Below are positions 58,224 through 64,000 of a DNA stretch of 64,000 nt, one piece after another (position 1 is the stretch's first letter; every line of letters starts with the position of its first letter). Where the stretch lies: the NCBI GenBank assembly GCA_030770535.1, contig JASVEC010000010.1, positions 558,001 through 622,000 on the forward strand, in the 5' to 3' direction. The stretch is from Batkoa obscura (Eukaryota; Entomophthoromycota; Entomophthoromycetes; Entomophthorales; Batkoaceae). The translations under genes were made by a program, and so were the position numbers. A model generated the notes under the pieces. The model had not been told where the DNA came from. It saw only the letters and a program-made list of their open reading frames with translations, and searched no databases.

Positions 58224-61200
58224 ATGAATATGAATTTTCTTTACAATACCTTTGTGGCTCCAGAGATTGAAGATAGTCAATTGGACTCAAAGGATCAAAT
58301 TACCAAGCTGAAGGCTCAGCTAGAACAAGAATTAAATAAAGGAGAGACGGCCAATATTTTAAATCAGATTAAAAATTTAATTAATAATCACCAAAAAGTA
58401 ATAAAGTTTTGTCAAGGATTTAAGATTATTAATATTTATTTAGGAAATTGGAGATAGCTGTTTAAATAATTTAATTACTAAATTCATCCTCGAAGACGAT
58501 AATGTTTTATTAAGTGACTACTTAGATATATTTTATCATCTATTTGATAACAAGGAAAATAAAACTAACGAGTATTGCTCCTTTTTTTCAAAAGTAAGGT
58601 AGTTAATTTATATAAGATGTAATAACAACATGTGTTTTTAGGAAATCAAAGCGATAGAAAAGATATTTAGTATACTTAATAAAAATGATTTTTATATTAA
58701 ATACAACGGAATCAAAGTATTGCAGCAACTTTACAATTTAAGTGAAGAAACAATGAATCAAATATTGATTAAGAACCCACCATTTATAAACAATTTAATG
58801 GATTTAATTGAAGAGGATAAAGAAATGGTACGAAATGAAATTATAATATTGATTGAGCAAATTATCAAAAATAATCTTGAGCTACAAAAAATATTTGTAT
58901 TTCAGAATTTATATGAAAAAATAATAACTATCATTGAGCAAGAATTTTGTTTTGATGGGGGTATCATTGTATACGATTGTATTTATTTATTGATTCAATT
59001 GTTAAAAGCTAACGTTTCCAATCAGTTATTTTTTATTGAATCGAATTATATTACCAGATTATCAACCATATTAAGTAGTTTATGCGAACAGTATGATCCT
59101 AGTTATTGGCAAGATAGACAAAAAGTGAATAATATTTTAAAATTTATTTATTTAATAAATATATTAATTAATAATCAAAATAATAATACTAATAATAATG
59201 CAGTGCAAACAAAAATATTGAAAAGTGGTATTTTTAATTCAATCTTGTTAATTATCGATATCCCTACTTTGCCAAGGATTTTATTAACTCATTTCTTATC
59301 TCTTTTGGCTGAAATAATTAATAATAATTCATATAACCAAGCTGTTTTTAAACAAACAAATTTCTTAATTGAAGATTCTATTCCAGTACTATTAATCAAC
59401 CATATCCTCAACTTAGCTTTAGAATCAGATGCAGATGAAGCTAGCAAATTAGCATGTATTAATATATTTAAGGTAATATTCAGTTGTTGCATTATTATAT
59501 TATATTTAATCTAAGTTTTCTATAAGGCGTATTTGAGTAATAATATAAATGAAAAATTAAGCTTTGCATTTAAATTAAGAATGTATAATAATAACAGAAG
59601 TCAAAGTAATTTAGTTTCTTTAGTGTAGTATATATTTAAATATTTTTAGATAATGAACATGATAGAAGTATTGGAAATTTATTATTGGATACTATTATTT
59701 ATCAAAATGAACACGAAGAAGAGGATGATGAAGAGGATGATGAAGAGGATGATGAAGACAATGATGGAGGAAAAGAAAATAAACAAAACGGAACAGAAAA
59801 AAACACATTAACTATTAAAAATGTAAATGCGTGGTTCTCGATTATTTTATTAATAGAGATTGTTAAAAATAACTCAGTTTGTAAAGATTTAGTGTTAGAT
59901 GCTAAATTGAATACAGCAACTTATGGTAATTTAAAACTATAAATTAGTAGTAATCTATACTAATTAATATAAGGCTCGATTAATTTTATCCAGTTTATTT
60001 TGAATGAATTAATTGGTATTATCAATAAAATGGAAAATAACGCGAATAGGAGTGTAAAGGATGAAAATGAGTTTGAAGATCCAATTTATTATCATTATTT
60101 ATTATTTCTAGTAGTTATTATTTATGATCATACCTCGTCTATTCAGCGTATTCTAGGTCAAAAAGAGAATATAAATTTAGTAAGCTATTAATAACGTTAT
60201 TTATTATTTTACTTACTAGTTTTTATTTAGTTTATTAAGTTGGCTCAGTTAAATTTTAATTTAACAATTCAGTCTCTTTCTATACTTGTGTTATTATTAA
60301 TTTATCAATTTAATGATAACAGAAATTCATTGATTGAGCCGTAAGCTATTATTTATCATAGATATCAATATAATATTAATATTTTTTAAAGAGAGGAGTA
60401 TAAAAATGAAATTATTAAGCAAATCGGAATCGAAAAGATAAAAAATATCAAACAAATGATTCAATTTATTCGACCAAACCTATCTATCAATGAGTTACTT
60501 AGCAATTACAATTTGGATTCCCCATTTAATATTGTCGATTTTAATATGGACTTAGATCATCATCAGTTTTTGAACAATAATTATGGTAATTATTATATTA
60601 ATATTTATATGTTTGTTTATTTGTTTTGTTAGAATTAGCGCTTACCACATTTTTGGATGACATTAAATTAATACTGCCTAAAAAAAGTAAGCCTTATTCA
60701 ATAATTCAAATTAACTTGATGCTTTAATAACTTATTTTATAGTTGAAATCCAACTTGAAGAATATGAAAAAGAGATTAAAAGCCAAAAACAACAACTCAA
60801 TGATAAGGAGACAGTGATTGAAGCACTAAAGAAACATCTGAATGAACTATCATTAAAAATGAATGAAAAGAAAGAAGAAAAAGAAGAGAAATACAAACAA
60901 AATGAAGGTTTAATATTAAAATTAAATGAAGAATTAAATGAAAAAGAAAAGTTACTAGTAATTAAAAACAAAGAGCTTTTAAATAAAAACTCAATTATAT
61001 CTAATAAAGAAGCTGAGCTTTTGGTCAATAATAATAAATTTAGCGCTTTGCTAAGGGAAAAAGATAATGTTATTGCAAGCAAAGAAAAGATGTTACAAAA
61101 TAAAGACAAAGAGATTAAAGATAAAGAAGTCGAATTAAAGAAATTAGAGTTAGCTTTACAAGAATATACTAAAGTATCGGATTCCGTTGTTTATCTTTAA
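58224..61200 (+). CDS. USO1: General vesicular transport factor Uso1/p115 (10 exons)
   Basis: Golgin-type tether that captures ER-derived COPII vesicles at the cis-Golgi with Ypt1/Rab1. Exons 58224-58397, 58444-58593, 58642-59472, 59527-59605, 59650-59925, 59974-60179, 60231-60340, 60392-60585, 60633-60686 and 60743-61200; total 843 aa with phases closing. The armadillo-like globular head fills about residues 1-690, with the long helical repeats (LQKIFVFQNLYEKII, TLPRILLTHFLSLLAEII, EASKLACINIFK). The C-terminal ~150 residues are a heptad coiled coil (LNEELNEKEKLLVIKNKELL). An acidic stretch (HEEEDDEEDDEEDDEDND, about 445) lies within the head rather than at the C-terminus as in animal p115. 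The coiled coil is much shorter than in yeast Uso1 (1790 aa). For exon 4, donor GTAATT at 59606 is the choice that keeps frame. Confidence 0.87.
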
Positions 61201-61553
61201 ATCATTACTAATCTTATAATAAAATTATATATTCTCTATTTTAAATTTTAGTTTGAATATATCAAATCTATTTTTTTAAATGTAAATAAGTGAAAAACAA
61301 AACTACAAAAAAATAAGACTATATTTTCTATTATGGCTATAATGATGTTTAAAAAGGTAGGTTGGAAATTTTACCAGCTGATTCTTTTTCTTTTTCCTAT
61401 TTTTCTAATTAATTCTAATATCTTTGTCTAAGTAAAATTATTACCTGTTTCCATTTATTGACGGTTTTATCCATATTATCAACTGCTGTATCCGTCTTTA
61501 ATTTTCTAATTTATCATTGTTAATTCTCTTATTTGGTCCCTATTAATTTATCA
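61201..61553. other. Spacer between convergent genes
   Basis: 353 bp shared 3' region of Uso1 and the mL59 gene. AT-rich, nothing recognised. Confidence 0.5.
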
Positions 61554-61814
61554 TTACCTATCCAAATAATTCTTTTGGTATTTTGTTCCTTCCGGTGTAA
61601 CTCTGACTTCTTTGTTTTGTTTAACAGGTAATCCTAAATCACTTGGATTCATTCCTAATAAATGACATGCTTTTCTTAAATCCGCTTGCTCTCTTAATGA
61701 GTATTTTGGTTTACACCATTTTTCATTGATAAATTGAGGAGTGAAATCAGTGGCTTTAAATTGAGTTGTCTTCAAAAAGTTGATATATTTGCTGTGTAAT
61801 ACGCGTGGCTTCAT
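61554..61814 (-). CDS. Mitochondrial large ribosomal subunit protein mL59 (MRPL25-like)
   Basis: 86 aa in one exon. The short basic protein fits the fungal mL59 pattern: an N-terminal helix MKPRVLHSKYINFLKTTQFKATDFTP, a central FINEKWCKPKYSLREQADLRKACHLLGM block with the conserved KPKYS/R-AdlRK signature, then GLPVKQNKEVRVTPEGTKYQKN. It would sit in the mitoribosomal large subunit. The protein is shorter than many homologues (S. cerevisiae 157 aa), which usually extend N-terminally, and no transit peptide is obvious; yeast MRPL25 also lacks a long one. Family identity is from pattern memory and should be treated as probable. Confidence 0.65.
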   Translation of the reverse strand: MKPRVLHSKYINFLKTTQFKATDFTPQFINEKWCKPKYSLREQADLRKACHLLGMNPSDLGLPVKQNKEVRVTPEGTKYQKNYLDR

Positions 61815-62074
61815 TTTCTTCCTTTTGTTAAAAATTGTTTTTTTTGAATATTAAAAAGTGAAGTTTTGAGAACTAGTTTTGGATTGAAATTTTAATTTGG
61901 GATTTCAATATAATTTCAAACTTATACTATTCTAAAAACCATTTGTGTTAACAGTTTTTGTTTAAGTTAGTATATATATACAATAGAGTAATGTTATATA
62001 TATATTCCTAATGAATAATAAGTAAAGTTTAACAAAAAGTAAATAAGAAGTTTAAAAAAGATCTTCTAATCAAA
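61815..62074. other. Spacer between mL59 and tRNA-Gln
   Basis: AT-rich. An A/T run ahead of the tRNA-Gln 3' end (AAAAAGATC on the plus strand) could act as its pol III terminator. Nothing else is seen. Confidence 0.45.
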
Positions 62075-62146
62075 AGGTCATGCCGAGGCTCGAACTCGGA
62101 TTACAAGAATCAGAATCTTGGGTGCTAGCCATTACACTACACGACC
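62075..62146 (-). tRNA. tRNA-Gln (anticodon CTG)
   Basis: 72 nt on the minus strand. Acceptor GGTCGTG/CATGACC with one G-T pair. Anticodon stem CAAGA/TCTTG around TTCTGAT, anticodon CTG reading CAG. T arm CCGAG-TTCGAGC-CTCGG. A-box TAGTGTAATGG and B-box GAGTTCGAGCC are present. No intron. Confidence 0.95.
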
Positions 62147-62593
62147 AGTTTGCATACCCCAATGAAGAAGTATAATATTTAATCTGTTTTATTATAGAAT
62201 CTTTTAAGTTTGATATTGTAAAAATAGCTTACTAATAACAAAAATTCATTTATTGTATAGTAATTAGCACTTAAAGTGTGCTGTAAATTCAATCGATTGT
62301 ATATAAAATAAGCAATTTGAATTATTTAAATTTGGCCAGCACTGACAATTTTAAAAAACACAATGAATTTTAACAATTTTAATGAGGGAGGATTACATTA
62401 GTTTTCAAGTTTGAAATGAAATGACTTGGTCAGCGCTATAAAAAAGGCAAATTCATGGTGTATTTAGACTGGCTAAGTTTATTAAAAGAGCTCCTTAAAT
62501 TTAATTTTCGAAATTCAATTTTTTAAATTTACTTTATTTTTTTAATTGTAACAAAAAGCAACATTTTACATTTGTAATTAGTACCAAGGCATC
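62147..62593. other. Upstream region of PPX1-like gene
   Basis: About 450 bp of AT-rich sequence between tRNA-Gln and the polyphosphatase start. No motif was identified. Confidence 0.5.
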
Positions 62594-63921
62594 ATGTATA
62601 AACAGTTGAAGTCAATAAAGAATCACTTTATAAATTATATAAACAACCTAAAAACAAATCCGAAGGATATTTTGAGTAAGCATAAGCTAAGACTCATTAT
62701 AGGAAACGAGGCTGCAGGTAATTAAAGCTGTTATATCTTTATTATAAAATCACTAATGTCACCCTAGATCTTGACTCAATCGTATCCTCTATAGCCTTAG
62801 GCCTCGCTTTAAATACGCCCAAAACTCTATTTAACGATCCGGTCATCCCATCCACTTTATCCATCCCAATCATTAACATTCCACGTCAAGATATCCAGCT
62901 CCGACCTGAAGCCTTATTCTTGTTTGATTACTGTAATCTCACCTTTGATGATATCCTATTTATAAACGATGAGCCTGTATCTCAACTGATTCAATTATTG
63001 AAAAATAGCAATGTAGTAAAAGAAAATATAAAGCTTGACTTCACCCTAGTAGACCACAACATTTTAAACCCTCACTTTTCAAGCTGGCCAGCTACAGTAT
63101 CTCAAATCTTTGATCACCATCAGGATGAAAAAAAACACTTAGACGCAGATATACGTATAGTTGAACCTGTTGGATCCAATACCACACTTATCATGGAGCA
63201 GATTAAAAAGCTAATTAAACAAGGTGAAACTGAAGAAAACTTGCTCAGTTTACCAAGTTTTGCCAAGCTTTTACTTGGTCCTATTTTGGTCGATACTGTT
63301 AATTTAAAGGGCGAATATGGTAGGGTTACAGACAAAGATCGGAATGTTGCCAATGAGCTTGGTGATATTATTAAAAATGAGAGCTCAGGTGAGTTTACTT
63401 TTGATGATTATTTTAAGCAGTTAAACCAGGCTAAGAAGGAGGTTGGAAGTATGAATACGGTACAGTTGTTGAGAAGAGATTTTAAAACCTGGGAAGTGAA
63501 GAAAGGGATTAGTTTGGGTATTTCATCGATCATCAATTTTGATTTAAAAGATTGGAGGATCAGAGATAAGAAAGAGTCAGAACAGGGGGAGTACTCAAAT
63601 CTACTATCATCTTGTCAAGAGTTTTCAGAAGGATCGGATTTGACTATTTTAATAGTTCTTTTATCAAAAGAATATTCTAGTCCAGATAAGGACGATTTAT
63701 TTAGAAGAGAGATGGTTATCTACACCAAAGATAGATGCCTTTTAAAATATATTCAAAATCAATTAGAAAAGTGTGCCATCTTAGATTTAAAAAATTTAGA
63801 CTATATTAAGAATACTAAGTTCATTGAAATGAACTTCATAGGCTATGAACAGAAGAATATTTCAGCTTCTAGAAAAGTTTCCTATCCTATTATTAGAGAT
63901 ATGTTAATAAATTATAAATAA
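62594..63921 (+). CDS. PPX1: Exopolyphosphatase, PPX1-like DHH/DHHA2 family (2 exons)
   Basis: Manganese-dependent cytosolic/mitochondrial enzyme that removes terminal phosphate from polyphosphate. Exons 62594-62717 and 62768-63921 join in phase to 425 aa (yeast Ppx1 397). The intron splits the first metal motif: joining gives GNEAADLDSIVSSIALGLAL, the DHH-family motif I. Further motifs: TLVDHN, IFDHHQDEKKH (the DHH triad), LLLGPILVDTVNLKG and the DHHA2 C-terminal domain with RRDFKTWEVKKGISLGISSI. The start is the first ATG of the open frame. GC content is a little higher than in neighbouring genes. It could also act on short-chain polyphosphates or nucleotide tetraphosphates, as yeast Ppx1 does. 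Confidence 0.93.
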
Positions 63922-64000
63922 TCTTTCAAATAATGGTAAAGTTGGATATATACTGTAATCAAAAGTTAAAAGGATTTTTAAGATAAGCATAAATTATATT
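63922..64000. other. Window end, no feature
   Basis: Short 3' flank of the PPX1-like gene. Nothing recognised. Confidence 0.5.

Noticed and set aside
59625-59650. Alternative splice donor GTGTAG in Uso1 exon 4
   Set aside because: It leaves the wrong phase; GTAATT at 59606 keeps the frame and resembles other donors in the window.

Overview
This window looks like nuclear DNA of a very AT-rich early-diverging fungus. Fungal signs are the medusa/Acr1-type developmental regulator, vacuolar endopolyphosphatase, PPX1-type exopolyphosphatase, MCD4, Uso1 and fungal mitoribosomal mL59, together with many short introns (about 40-130 bp, GT-AG). A class A (rhodopsin-like) 7TM receptor, a large GH3 beta-glucosidase, a CAP protein and an AT-rich MITE-laden genome fit Entomophthoromycotina such as Conidiobolus. 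That placement is inference; no marker gene settles it.

Layout. 0-5.7 kb: a homeodomain regulator, the multi-exon mannosyltransferase ALG2 and a small His-rich protein. 5.7-33.4 kb: a gene-poor stretch with intronless secreted or surface genes (GH3 beta-glucosidase, CAP protein, 7TM receptor), a four-exon thioredoxin with a broken partial duplicate, tRNA-Gly, and three copies of a four-cysteine secreted protein. Among them lie a complete-looking DNA transposon (23797-26253), a shorter relative, MITEs and decayed sequence. 33.4-37.1 kb: proteasome beta-7 and a MedA-like regulator. 37.1-42.9 kb: no genes, but a dense nest of one MITE family. 42.9-64 kb: a compact, intron-rich housekeeping block with PPN1-like endopolyphosphatase, a FAM210-like mitochondrial protein, MCD4, two head-to-head BRAP2-like proteins, class III alcohol dehydrogenase, an ER DnaJ, Uso1/p115, mL59, PPX1, tRNA-Val and tRNA-Gln.

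How the genes work together. ALG2 (dolichol-linked oligosaccharide), MCD4 (GPI anchor), the ER DnaJ (folding) and Uso1 (ER-Golgi tethering) all serve the secretory route used by the beta-glucosidase, CAP protein and four-cysteine proteins. PPN1 and PPX1 both degrade polyphosphate. Clustering is not operonic; the genes have separate strands and promoters.

Most notable: two four-cysteine genes 8.1 kb apart are identical over about 457 bp bounded almost exactly by the coding sequence, while their flanks are unrelated. The third copy has a DNA transposon ending 13 bp before its ATG. The two BRAP2-like neighbours show complementary domain decay: one keeps the RING finger, the other keeps the ubiquitin-binding zinc finger. 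A MITE family of about 105 bp has some 20 copies here, with nested insertions. Exon borders were assigned by eye from splice sites and reading frame; every spliced model given closes in frame.
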